Of a stretch of 64,000 nucleotides of DNA, positions 8,585-16,403 are shown one piece after another. Source of the DNA: Polyangiaceae bacterium. Lineage in GTDB: Bacteria; Myxococcota_A; Polyangia; Polyangiales; Polyangiaceae. The stretch is from positions 124,001 through 188,000 of the forward strand of contig JADJYE010000007.1 in assembly GCA_016719945.1 (NCBI GenBank), read 5' to 3'. Both the position numbers and the translations under genes were made by a program. Every line of letters begins with the position of its first letter. The stretch's first letter is position 1. Under the pieces are notes generated by a model. That model had not been told where the DNA came from and made no database searches. It saw only the letters and a list, made by a program, of their open reading frames with translations.

Positions 8585-10249
8585 ATGCGTCGTCGATTGA
8601 TCGCCGCGCCCCTCGCCGTGCTCGCGGCGTCCGCGGGCTTCGCTGCGTGCGAGCCAACCCCCGTCTCGGGCATCGGCCTGTCCATGGTGGTCCCGCAAGG
8701 GGTGCTCGACGACGCAAACTCCCTCACGCTCTACGTCTTCCCGGCCGAGGGCCGCACGTGCGAAGCCGACGGCAGCGCGAGCGAGCTCCCCGGCGACGCG
8801 CTCTCGTTCCAGCTCTCGAAGTCGGGGTGCACGGGCGGCGCGACGTGGTGCGGAGAGATCGTCCTCGAGCAGGGGGACGAGGCTCAGATGTTCCACGTGC
8901 AGGCGTCCGACGAGTCAGGCCTGTTGGCCCAGGGGTGCACGACCGCCGTGGTCGATCGAGACCCGCTCGACGTGAACATCGAGGTCGTGCGCTTCGTCGT
9001 GCCTGCCTGCTGCGGTGACGGGATCGTGCAGCCCGGGGAGCTGTGCGACAACGGCGGGGACGACACCTGCGGCGGCACGACGGCCGACCAGGTGTGCGCG
9101 AGCGACTGCACGACCCGGCCGACGTGGGTGGACGACTTCGGCGATCCGCCCGAGGACATCGGCCAAGGCGAGCTGTCGATCGCGTTCACGGCGGGGGAAG
9201 GGCAGCTCGACGGAGGCCTGCGGGCCGCGTGGACCTACGCCGACGCGGACGTCGCGATCCGCATGCTCCAGTCGGACCTGCAGCCGATCGACGACCCGGC
9301 GCGCGAGGCGCTGTTCATCGCTCATCGCGTGTATTTCCGCTGCAGCGGGACCGATCAGCTGATCTTGAGGGCGCAGACCAGCCCGAGCATCGCCAGCCAG
9401 GGCAGCGGCGCGGTGATCGCCTACCGCTCGGAGGAGGAGCAGGCGCTGCGGTTCGACGCGCGCGTGCTGTCGCTCAACAGCGACGGCTGCTCGGACCAGC
9501 TCGAGTCGCTGATCGTCAGCGACGAGTCCGCGAGCGTCGACGCCATCGACGTCGCGACGGGCCCGGGCGGTGACGCGCTCATCGTGTGGGAGCAGAGCGG
9601 GAGCATCTACGCGCGGACCTACGACGGGGCGGCGCTCGGCGCCGAGACGCTCACGCTCAGCAACGACGGCGCGTCTCCGCGGGTCGCAGGCTCGAGCGAT
9701 GGCTGGGTCGTGGTCTACGAGGGCCCCGGTGGCGGGGACACCGACGGCGTGCTGATGAGCCGCGTGAGCGCCGCGCTGGACGTGACCGATCCGCTGCTGG
9801 TGAACGCCGACACGGCGGGCCTCCAAGATCAAGCGGACGTCGCGACGGTGTCGGACGGGAGCGTGGCGGTCGTCTACCGCAGCGGCGGGGACGTGTTCCT
9901 GCAGCGGTACTCCCCGACCGACGAGCCCAACGCCGCGGACCGCGCGGGGCCGGTGCACGCCGACGCGGGAGGCGAGCAGGCACGCCCCGCGGTGGGCTCG
10001 AGCGCCTCCAACGACTTCTTCGTCATCGCTTGGGAGAGCGCTGGCGATATCCGTGCGCGGTTCGCCGACAAGTCGGACGGGTTCTTGGCGAACAACGTCA
10101 GCGGCCAGGTCGACGACTTCTTGGCGAGCGTCGGCGGGGCGCCCCGGCGTCCGGCGGTCGCATCGGGCGAGGTCGTAGCGATCGGCTGGGAGGATCTCGG
10201 CGGCGCCGAGCCCGGCATGTTCGTCCGGCGCTTCCCGCTGCCGCAGTAG
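8585..10249 (+). CDS. Large secreted lipoprotein with DUF4215-like Cys motif
   Basis: A 554-residue lipoprotein. A short signal peptide ends in the lipobox FAAC with the acylated Cys at residue 22. At about 140-175 there is a Cys-rich motif, CCGDGIVQPGELCDNGGDD, typical of the myxobacterial DUF4215-type repeats. The C-terminal ~350 residues contain recurring blade-like strands (GSGAVIAYRS, GDALIVWEQSGSIYARTY, GSVAVVYRSGGDVFLQRY, NDFFVIAWESAGDIRARF), suggesting a beta-propeller facing the periplasm or cell surface. It follows the sigma/anti-sigma pair by 47 nt and may be cotranscribed with, or a target of, that sigma factor. No enzymatic motif is visible. Confidence 0.85.
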   Translation: MRRRLIAAPLAVLAASAGFAACEPTPVSGIGLSMVVPQGVLDDANSLTLYVFPAEGRTCEADGSASELPGDALSFQLSKSGCTGGATWCGEIVLEQGDEAQMFHVQASDESGLLAQGCTTAVVDRDPLDVNIEVVRFVVPACCGDGIVQPGELCDNGGDDTCGGTTADQVCASDCTTRPTWVDDFGDPPEDIGQGELSIAFTAGEGQLDGGLRAAWTYADADVAIRMLQSDLQPIDDPAREALFIAHRVYFRCSGTDQLILRAQTSPSIASQGSGAVIAYRSEEEQALRFDARVLSLNSDGCSDQLESLIVSDESASVDAIDVATGPGGDALIVWEQSGSIYARTYDGAALGAETLTLSNDGASPRVAGSSDGWVVVYEGPGGGDTDGVLMSRVSAALDVTDPLLVNADTAGLQDQADVATVSDGSVAVVYRSGGDVFLQRYSPTDEPNAADRAGPVHADAGGEQARPAVGSSASNDFFVIAWESAGDIRARFADKSDGFLANNVSGQVDDFLASVGGAPRRPAVASGEVVAIGWEDLGGAEPGMFVRRFPLPQ

Positions 10250-10480
10250 TTTTTTCGCGCTCGCCCGCTAGCGCGGGGCCCTGCGGATTTGTGCGGCACA
10301 CCGCACAAATCCGGAGCGCGAGAGGTTTTTTCGCGCTCGCCCGCTAGCGCGGGGCCCTGCGGATTTGTGCGGCACACCGCACAAATCCGGAGCGCGAGAG
10401 GTTTTTTCGCGCTCGCCCGCTAGCGCGGGGCCCTGCGGTATTCGCGCGCCAAGGCGCTCGGATACCGGCGCGGGGGTGTC
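10250..10480. repeat. Modular palindromic repeat array A (76-bp period, 3 units)
   Basis: Three head-to-tail units start at T-runs at 10250, 10326 and 10402, exactly 76 bp apart. Units 1 and 2 look identical. Each has a head (T6, then CGCGCTCGCCCGCTAGCGCG and GGGCCCTG), then a perfect 13-bp inverted repeat with a 4-nt loop (unit 1 arms CGGATTTGTGCGG at 10284-10296 and its complement at 10301-10313), then a tail GAGCGCG that pairs with the CGCGCTC of the head. Unit 3 keeps the head but carries a different hairpin (CGGTATTCGCGCGCC / GGCGCTCGGATACCG, 13 of 15 paired). The T-run of each unit follows the closing arm of the one before, so the array could act as tandem terminators downstream of the lipoprotein gene. 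The unit length is not a multiple of 3 and I see no coding function. Confidence 0.9.
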
Positions 10481-10512
10481 GCGTGGGGCCATCCCCACGC
10501 TCGGCGCGAGCG

Positions 10513-11052
10513 CTACTCTGCGGCGAGATCTTCGTCGCTGGACTTCTTGTCGCCGTCCTTGGACTTGTCGTCGTCGCCGTCCTTGGACTTGTCCTTGTCC
10601 TTGTCGGCGTCCTTTGACTTGTCCTTGTCCTTGTCGGCGTCCTTGGACTTGTCCTTGTCCTTGTTCTTGGACGGCTGGCCGTGCTCCGAGACGAGCTTCT
10701 TCTGGAGCTGCTCGACGATCATCGACTCGTGGTACTGCGGCATGTCGGGGATCTGTACCGCGACGTGCACGCCGTCCTTCGCGTCGACGACCTCCATCGA
10801 GCCGTTGTAGGTCTTCTTGCCGCTCTCCGGGCTCGTGTATTCGAACATGATGTACCCGAGGTCCCGATCCTTCTCGAGGATCTTGAACCCCAGGTCGACG
10901 CGCAGCAGCCTGAGGCCGCTGCCGAAGGTCTGTTCGAAGGTGTACGGGGAGCGGTAGGCGACGCTGGCGTTGGCGTCCGGAGCCCGGGTGAGCGCGAAGC
11001 CGATCATCCCGATCGCAAAAGCAATCAACGTGACCTGCAAGAAGCGGCGCAT
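10513..11052 (-). CDS. Small exported protein with Lys/Asp repeat tail
   Basis: A 179-residue protein. The N-terminal signal anchor or signal peptide (MRRFLQVTLIAFAIGMIGFAL) precedes a compact domain (about 28-125) with alternating strands (LRLLRVDLGFKILEKD, LGYIMFEYTSPESGKK) and no recognised family. From about residue 127 to the end it is a low-complexity tail of KDKDKSKDAD repeats, highly charged and presumably disordered. The gene stands alone on the minus strand between two palindromic repeat arrays of the same architecture. The function is unknown. The folded part is probably periplasmic, and the tail might bind metal ions or peptidoglycan, which is speculation. Confidence 0.8.
   Translation of the reverse strand: MRRFLQVTLIAFAIGMIGFALTRAPDANASVAYRSPYTFEQTFGSGLRLLRVDLGFKILEKDRDLGYIMFEYTSPESGKKTYNGSMEVVDAKDGVHVAVQIPDMPQYHESMIVEQLQKKLVSEHGQPSKNKDKDKSKDADKDKDKSKDADKDKDKSKDGDDDKSKDGDKKSSDEDLAAE
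10561..10670 (-). repeat. 30-bp coding minisatellite
   Basis: Within the 179-residue protein gene, a 30-bp unit encoding KDKDKSKDAD is repeated: clear copies at 10591-10620 and 10621-10650 (differing by one base), a partial copy at 10651-10670 and a degenerate copy at 10561-10590. Near-identity at the DNA level suggests recent expansion by slippage. Repeat number is likely to vary between strains, changing tail length without breaking the frame. Confidence 0.85.
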
Positions 11053-11091
11053 GGGAGCACTCGTAAGGCGCTCCCGGCGGCCGGGCCAAGT

Positions 11092-11279
11092 TTGTCCCCG
11101 CGCGCCCGCTTCCGCGGGGCCCTTCGGACTTCACGCGTCCAAGCCCGCTTGAAGTCCGGCGCGGAGGCTTGTCCCCGCGCTCGCCCGCTTCCGCGGGGCC
11201 CTTCGGACTTCACGCGTCCAAGCCCGCTTGAAGTCCGGCGCGGAGGCTTGTCCCCGCGCTCGCCTCCTATCGCGGGACC
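11092..11279. repeat. Modular palindromic repeat array B (77-79-bp period)
   Basis: Units start at TTGTCCCC at 11092, 11169 and 11248 (77 and 79 bp apart). The head closely resembles that of array A: CGCGCTCGCCCGCTTCCGCG then GGGCCCTTCGG, with 2 nt missing in unit 1. The hairpin payload differs: arms CGGACTTCA (11125-11133 in unit 1) and TGAAGTCCG (11150-11158) enclose 16 nt that include a smaller CAAGC/GCTTG stem. The tail is GCGCGGAGG. Unit 3 is only a degenerate head and runs directly into the stop codon of the dehydrogenase gene at 11280. The array fills the space between two minus-strand genes. Confidence 0.9.
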
Positions 11280-12557
11280 CTACAGCGACCAGTACGTGAT
11301 GCCGCGGGGCATCGCCTTGGGGTCGAGGACGCTCTTCACGTCGACGACGAGGCCGCCGTCGCGGACCATGCCGAGCAGGCGCTCCTGGCCCAGGTCCAGG
11401 TACGCCTTGTGGCTGACCGCCAGCACCAGCGCGTCGAGACCGGTGAGCTCCTCCAGCGGGGAGAGCTGCACGCCGTACTCGTGCTCGGCGTCGGCCGCGC
11501 TCGCGTACGCGTCGTGGATGCGCGGCTCGATCCCGAACTGCTCGAGCTCGCGGAGGATGTCGGGGACCCTGCTGTTGCGCAGGTCGTTCACGTTCTCCTT
11601 GAACGTGATCCCGAGCACGCCGACCTTCGCGCCCTTCACGGGGCGGTCCGCGTGGATGAGCATCTTGACGAGCCGCTGCGCGATGAAGGCGCCCATGCTG
11701 TTGTTGATGCGGCGACCGGCGAGGATCACCTCGGGCTGGTAGCCGAGCTGCTGGGCCTTCATCGTCAGGTAATACGGGTCGACCCCGATGCAGTGACCGC
11801 CGACGAGACCAGGCGAGAACCGCAGAAAATTCCACTTCGTGCCCGCGGCGTCGAGGACATCCTTCGTGCGGATGCCCATGCGATCGAAGATCAGGGACAG
11901 CTCGTTCATGAGGGCGATGTTGAGGTCGCGCTGCGTGTTCTCGATGACCTTGGCGGCCTCCGCGGCGCGGATGCTGGTGGCCCGGAAGACGCCGGCCGTG
12001 ACCACCGCGCCGTACGCGCCGGCCACGCGCTCGAGCGTGCTGTCGTCCTCGCCGGACACGACCTTCACGATCCGCTCGAGGGTGTGCTCCTTGTCGCCGG
12101 GGTTGATGCGCTCCGGCGAGTACCCGAGCTTGAACTCGCTCCGCGCGAGGCCTGAGACCTTCTCGAGGATCGGCGCGCAGACCTCCTCGGTGGCCCCGGG
12201 GTACACGGTGGACTCGTAGACGACCACGCCGCCTTTGCCGAGCGCCTTGCCGACCGTCTCGCTGGCGCGAACGACCGGAGTCAGATCGGGGACGTTGTTG
12301 TGATCGACGGGCGTCGGCACGGCCACGACGAAGAACGTGCACCCTTGCAGGTCCTTCGGGTCGGCGGAGAAGCGCAGCTTGGAGCCGGTGAGCTCTTCGG
12401 AGGGTACCTCGTGGTTGCGGTCGAAGCCGCGCTTGAGCTCGGCGATCTTCGCGACGTCGATGTCGAAGCCGACGACGTCGCCGAACCTCTTGGCGAAGCC
12501 GAGGGCGACCGGGAGGCCGACGTAACCGAGACCGACGATCGCGAACTTCTCTTGCAT
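11280..12557 (-). CDS. UDP-sugar 6-dehydrogenase (TviB/WbpA-like)
   Basis: A 425-residue member of the UDP-glucose/GDP-mannose dehydrogenase family, which oxidises a UDP-hexose(-NAc) to its uronic acid with two NAD+. The N-terminal Rossmann motif is GLGYVGLP at about 9-16. The central domain has the conserved Lys/Asn region ENTQRDLNIALMNE, and the catalytic Cys lies in GGHCIGVDPYYL at about 255. The C-terminal UDP-binding domain contains GITFKENVNDLRNSRV. Length and motifs fit the TviB/WbpA (UDP-GlcNAc or UDP-GalNAc) branch best, but substrate cannot be read from sequence. The ATG at 12557 begins exactly at the usual N-terminus. Followed upstream by a CpsB-type phosphatase gene, it points to synthesis of an acidic capsule, O-antigen or exopolysaccharide. 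Confidence 0.92.
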   Translation of the reverse strand: MQEKFAIVGLGYVGLPVALGFAKRFGDVVGFDIDVAKIAELKRGFDRNHEVPSEELTGSKLRFSADPKDLQGCTFFVVAVPTPVDHNNVPDLTPVVRASETVGKALGKGGVVVYESTVYPGATEEVCAPILEKVSGLARSEFKLGYSPERINPGDKEHTLERIVKVVSGEDDSTLERVAGAYGAVVTAGVFRATSIRAAEAAKVIENTQRDLNIALMNELSLIFDRMGIRTKDVLDAAGTKWNFLRFSPGLVGGHCIGVDPYYLTMKAQQLGYQPEVILAGRRINNSMGAFIAQRLVKMLIHADRPVKGAKVGVLGITFKENVNDLRNSRVPDILRELEQFGIEPRIHDAYASAADAEHEYGVQLSPLEELTGLDALVLAVSHKAYLDLGQERLLGMVRDGGLVVDVKSVLDPKAMPRGITYWSL

Positions 12558-12612
12558 GGCGTGCTCGTGTGGGTTGCCTGGCCGGGGACCAGCGTTCAGC
12601 CGAAGGACCGCG

Positions 12613-13350
12613 TCACCGCTCGACCCGACCCTCGAGGATCTGGGTGGGGCCCTCGCGGAGCAGGAATCGGGCTTCCTCCGCGCCTGCCCGCTTGAACAGC
12701 GACTCGATGCCCTCGAGCACCTCTTCGACGTCGCCCGCGCGGTGGGCGTCGCTGCAGGCGGCGTAGTAGTAGCCCTCCTCGAGCAGCACCTCCGCGGCCT
12801 TCCGCGGGGCGCGACCATACTTGCCCACCAGGGCTGCCACGTCCAAGAGCAGGACGGCCCCGGCGTCGATGAGGGGCTCGAGGACGGTCGCGTCCTTCCA
12901 CACGGGCTCGTATCGCTCGGGGTGCGCGAGCACCGGCGTCAGACCGCGGCGGCTGAGGTCGGAGAAGCGGTCCGCGAGGCGCGCAGGAAAGGACCGGACC
13001 GGGAGCTCGACGAGGACGGCGTGGCCGCCGGGGTACACGACCCCGTCACCCTCCATGAGGCGACCGAACACGACGTCGTCGAAGAAATGCTCGCTCGCCA
13101 GCTCGACCGACGGCAGCTCCTGGCTGGCCTCGACTCCGGCGCCGATCGCGCGGGACGTCTCCGCGAAGGCTCGCTCGATGCTGCTTCGTACGTTGTCGAA
13201 CATGCCCGGGCGCATGTGGGGCGTCGCGACGACGCGCTCGAACCCGGCTCGCTTGAGCGCGACGAGCATGGCGTGCCCGTCGTCGGCTGTCCGCGCGCCG
13301 TCGTCGATTCCCGCCACCCAGTGGCTGTGGAGGTCGATGTACCCGGCCAC
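12613..13350 (-). CDS. CpsB/YwqE-type PHP-family tyrosine phosphatase
   Basis: A 245-residue metal-dependent hydrolase of the PHP fold. Metal-binding motifs visible are DLHSH (H8, H10), DDG, ATPHMRPGMF, VLAHPERY and the C-terminal SDAHR. In the CpsB/CapC/YwqE family these bind Mn ions and dephosphorylate the autokinase that controls capsule or exopolysaccharide assembly. It lies 55 nt upstream of the nucleotide-sugar dehydrogenase in the same direction, so the two are probably cotranscribed. The cognate BY-kinase (Wzc/CapB type) is not in this window. Length is normal for the family. Confidence 0.9.
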   Translation of the reverse strand: MAGYIDLHSHWVAGIDDGARTADDGHAMLVALKRAGFERVVATPHMRPGMFDNVRSSIERAFAETSRAIGAGVEASQELPSVELASEHFFDDVVFGRLMEGDGVVYPGGHAVLVELPVRSFPARLADRFSDLSRRGLTPVLAHPERYEPVWKDATVLEPLIDAGAVLLLDVAALVGKYGRAPRKAAEVLLEEGYYYAACSDAHRAGDVEEVLEGIESLFKRAGAEEARFLLREGPTQILEGRVER

Positions 13351-13421
13351 GCGGACCGTTCTAGTCCTCGGCCCGCAAGTTGGCCAGATGGGACGAGGCT
13401 CGCCACGATGTTCGCCAAGGT

Positions 13422-13820
13422 ATGACTCAAACTGACCTTCGTTCGACGACGGACCGCCGCAGGCGGCGGAGCATGGACCCCATCACCGCGCTGCACTACC
13501 AGCTGGCGGCGGCGCGGCACGAGGCTGGGCTCTCGGCGGTGGTCCTCGTGGACGACTCCGGGTGCCTCGTCGCGGGGGCGGGGGCGTGGCCGCTGTGCGA
13601 GGAGCTCGCGGCGTACGCGCCGCTGCTGTCCGAGCCCGAGGAGCGACTCCGCACGTTGGTCTCACTCCGCATCGCGACGCTGTCGCGGCAGGTCGAGCGC
13701 GTCTCGATGGAGATCGACGGCCAGAGCGTCCTGCTGTGCGGGACGGGCGGCACGCCCGAGCGAGCCAGCGTCCTCTCTCGGGCCGCGGTGGGCGTCCGGC
13801 GCATCCTCGCCGCGGCATAG
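13422..13820 (+). CDS. Small protein, possibly roadblock/LC7-like
   Basis: The product is 132 residues from the ATG at 13422, or 115 from the ATG at 13473, where the conserved-looking part begins (MDPITALHYQLAAARHEAG). Neither start has a clear ribosome site, and an in-frame ATG at 13380 is also possible. The pattern helix, AVVLVDDSGCLVAGAG, helix, then two strands and a final helix resembles roadblock/LC7 proteins, which act as small GTPase regulators in bacteria. The match is by fold pattern only. It lies 46 nt upstream of the ArsA-like ATPase in the same direction, so the two may be coexpressed. Confidence 0.6.
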   Translation: MTQTDLRSTTDRRRRRSMDPITALHYQLAAARHEAGLSAVVLVDDSGCLVAGAGAWPLCEELAAYAPLLSEPEERLRTLVSLRIATLSRQVERVSMEIDGQSVLLCGTGGTPERASVLSRAAVGVRRILAAA

Positions 13821-13866
13821 GTGAATTGCCTTTCGATCGACCGCCCCGAGTGATAGGCGACAGGCC

Positions 13867-15039
13867 GTGACGATGGCCGCGTCAGCCGCCCGAGGACCGA
13901 TCGGCGACCTGCTGGAGTCGCGGCGCGTGCTGCTCACCGTCGGCTGCGGCGGGGTCGGCAAGACGACGTCCGCGGCGGCACTCGCCCTGGCGGCGGCGCG
14001 GCGCGGCAAGCGCGTGCTCTGCTTGACGATCGACCCTGCCCGTCGGCTCGCGCAGAGCCTCGGCCTCGAGTGGGCTTCGACGGACGCGCGGGTCGTCGAC
14101 CCGACGCTGCTCGCGAAGGTCGGCGTCCCGCCCGAGGGGTCGCTGACCATCATGCGCGTCGACACGAAGGCGACGTTCGACGGGCTGGTGACCCAGCTGG
14201 CGCCCAGCGCCGAGCGCCGAGACCGCATCCTCAACAACGTCCTCTACAAGTACATCTCGACCTCGCTCGCCGGCACCCAGGAGTACATGGCGATGGAGAA
14301 GCTGTACGCCCTGAGGAGCGACCCCCGCTACGACGTCATCATCCTCGACACGCCGCCGACGACCAACGCGCTCGACTTCCTCGACGCGCCCGAGCGGCTC
14401 GTCGGCGCGATCGACAGCCCCGCCATCCGATGGTTCGTCCAGGCGCTCGAGAGCTCCGGCAAGCTGAGCTTCAACCTCGTCGCGAAGTCGACGGCGATCC
14501 TCCTGAAGGGCCTGGGCAAGGTGACCGGCAGCGGGTTCCTCGAGCAAGTGGCGGGCTTCATCAAGGAGATCAACGCGCTGTTCGGCGGCTGGAAGCAGCG
14601 CGCCGACGCCGTCTCCGCGGCGCTGCGTGGCTTGGACGTGGCCTACTGCCTGGTGACGACGCCCGATCCGCTCGCCATCCGAGAGGTCGTGTTCTTCGCG
14701 GAGCGGCTGAAGAGCGAGGGCATGCGCCCCGACGTGTTCATCGTCAACCGCGTGAGCCCCAAGCTGCCCACCGAGCCCGAGCACGCGGCGGCCGAGCTCG
14801 CCGAGGCTGGCCTCGACCCCTCCCCGGCGCTGGTCGAAAAATGCCGTCGTGCGCTCGACGACGCGGCGAAGAACGGTCGCCTCGATCACATCCACATGAT
14901 GTCGCTCGAGCCGACGGTCGAGGAGCTGAACGTCCCGATGGTGACGGTGCCGACCTTCGCGAGCGACGTGTACGACCTCGAGGCGCTCTCGGAGATCTCG
15001 ACGCGCCTCGCTCCGCCTCACGGCGGCGCGGGCGCCTGA
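13867..15039 (+). CDS. ArsA/Get3-family ATPase
   Basis: A 390-residue SIMIBI-class ATPase. The deviant Walker A motif GCGGVGKTT lies at about 26-34, switch I is in LTIDPARRLAQSLGL, and the Walker B-like strand is YDVIILDTPPT. Later A-loop-like regions include CLVTTPDPLAIREVVFFAERL. It is a single-domain protein, as usual for this family in myxobacteria and actinobacteria, and there is no arsenic gene nearby, so arsenite transport is not implied. The start is GTG 13867 or ATG 13873; the latter has AGG 8 nt upstream. It is convergent with der, and the two stop codons are 2 nt apart. Confidence 0.9.
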   Translation: MTMAASAARGPIGDLLESRRVLLTVGCGGVGKTTSAAALALAAARRGKRVLCLTIDPARRLAQSLGLEWASTDARVVDPTLLAKVGVPPEGSLTIMRVDTKATFDGLVTQLAPSAERRDRILNNVLYKYISTSLAGTQEYMAMEKLYALRSDPRYDVIILDTPPTTNALDFLDAPERLVGAIDSPAIRWFVQALESSGKLSFNLVAKSTAILLKGLGKVTGSGFLEQVAGFIKEINALFGGWKQRADAVSAALRGLDVAYCLVTTPDPLAIREVVFFAERLKSEGMRPDVFIVNRVSPKLPTEPEHAAAELAEAGLDPSPALVEKCRRALDDAAKNGRLDHIHMMSLEPTVEELNVPMVTVPTFASDVYDLEALSEISTRLAPPHGGAGA

Positions 15040-15041
15040 CG

Positions 15042-16403
15042 TCAGCCGCGCCCGCCGCGCCCGCCTTCTTCGCCTCGGCGCCGGCGGCGCCGGTAGTACA
15101 CCGTGAGCGGCACGCCTTCGAAGCCGAACGACTTGCGGATCTGGTTCATCACGAACCGCTGGTAAGAGAAGTGGATCTGGTCGGGGTCGCTCGACTGGAC
15201 CACGAAGACCGGCGGGCGCGTCTCGGCCTGCGTGATGAAGAATAGGCGAGGCGCGCGACCTCCGTGGGTCGGCGGCGGCCTCGTCGCCAGCACCTTTTCG
15301 AAGAAGCGGTTGAGCTCGCCCGTCCCCACGCGCTTGCGGAAGCTCTCGGCGACTTCGTCGATCGCGCTCATCAGCGTGTCGACCCCGCGGCCCGACTTCG
15401 CGGAGAGGCGGACGAAGGTGACCCACGGCGCGAACGAGAGCTTGTCGCGCGCGTCTTCTTCGGCCTTGGCGAGCTCCTTCTTGTCGAGCAGATCGACCTT
15501 GTTGAGCCCGACGATGATGGCGCGGCCCCGGTCGACGGCGAGGCCGAGCACCTTCGCGTCCTGCTCGGCGACCCCCTCCTTGGCGTCGGTCAGGAGCACG
15601 ACGATCTCGCTGCGCTCGATGGCGCGGATCGCCTGGATGACGCTCGCGCCCTCGACCTCGTCGCCCTCCTTCTTGACCTTCGCCTTGCGGCGGATGCCGG
15701 CCGTATCGACGAAGACGTAGCTCTTTCCCTTGCGCTCGATGGTGGTGTCGATCGCGTCACGCGTGGTCCCTGGCTTGGAGTCGACCAGCATGCGGTCGTC
15801 GCCCGCGAGGCGGTTGATGAGGCTCGACTTGCCGGCGTTCGGCTTGCCGATGACGGCGATGTGGGGCACGTCGCCCTCCGGCGGCGGGGCGTCCTCGTCG
15901 TCGGCCTTGGGGGGCAGGGCGGCGACGATGGCCGCCTCGAGCTCGTCGATGCGCCGCCCCTGCAGCGCGCTCACCGGGATGATGCGCTCGATGCCGAGGC
16001 GATAGAGCTCCACCGAGTCGAGCTCCTGCGCGGTCGAGTCGGCCTTGTTGGCGATGAACACGGTCGGCTTCGCCGCGCGGCGGAGCATCTGGATCTCGGC
16101 GTGGTCGATGGAGGTCGCCGGCTCGCGGGCGTCGAGCACGCACACGACCACGTCCGCCTCGGCTAGGGCGGCGTCGATCTGCCGCTTGATGCCGCGGGTC
16201 ATGGGGTCGTCGCTGGTCGGATCGAGCCCCCCGGTGTCGACCAGCGTGAAGCGGCGCCCCTGGGCGTCGACGTCGGCGTAGTGGCGGTCCCTCGTGACGC
16301 CCGGCTCATCGTGGACGATGGCGCGCTTCGAGCGCGTCATCCGGTTGAACAGGGTGCTCTTGCCGACGTTGGGCCGGCCGATCACCGCGACGATCGGCTT
16401 CAT
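15042..16403 (-). CDS. der: Ribosome-assembly GTPase Der (EngA)
   Basis: A 453-residue protein with the tandem GTPase arrangement unique to Der. The first G domain has GRPNVGKST at 9-17, DTGG and NKAD. The second has GKPNAGKSS, DTAGI and NKVD. The C-terminal KH-like domain follows (about 360-440), ending in an Arg/Gly-rich tail (RRRRRRGEEGGRGGRG). Der acts in late 50S ribosomal subunit maturation. The ATG at 16403 overlaps the stop of era as ATGA. The frame stays open upstream to 16943, but that part runs antisense-like through era and is not coding. Expression is probably coupled to era. Confidence 0.97.
   Translation of the reverse strand: MKPIVAVIGRPNVGKSTLFNRMTRSKRAIVHDEPGVTRDRHYADVDAQGRRFTLVDTGGLDPTSDDPMTRGIKRQIDAALAEADVVVCVLDAREPATSIDHAEIQMLRRAAKPTVFIANKADSTAQELDSVELYRLGIERIIPVSALQGRRIDELEAAIVAALPPKADDEDAPPPEGDVPHIAVIGKPNAGKSSLINRLAGDDRMLVDSKPGTTRDAIDTTIERKGKSYVFVDTAGIRRKAKVKKEGDEVEGASVIQAIRAIERSEIVVLLTDAKEGVAEQDAKVLGLAVDRGRAIIVGLNKVDLLDKKELAKAEEDARDKLSFAPWVTFVRLSAKSGRGVDTLMSAIDEVAESFRKRVGTGELNRFFEKVLATRPPPTHGGRAPRLFFITQAETRPPVFVVQSSDPDQIHFSYQRFVMNQIRKSFGFEGVPLTVYYRRRRRRGEEGGRGGRG

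Noticed and set aside
10250..11279. Possible CRISPR array because of tandem repeats with near-constant period.
   Set aside because: Units are contiguous with no unique spacers, the inner hairpins repeat exactly, and no cas gene is present.
13867..15039. Arsenite resistance role for the ArsA-like ATPase.
   Set aside because: No arsB, arsC, arsR or other arsenic gene is near, and ArsA-like ATPases are common outside arsenic operons in this group.
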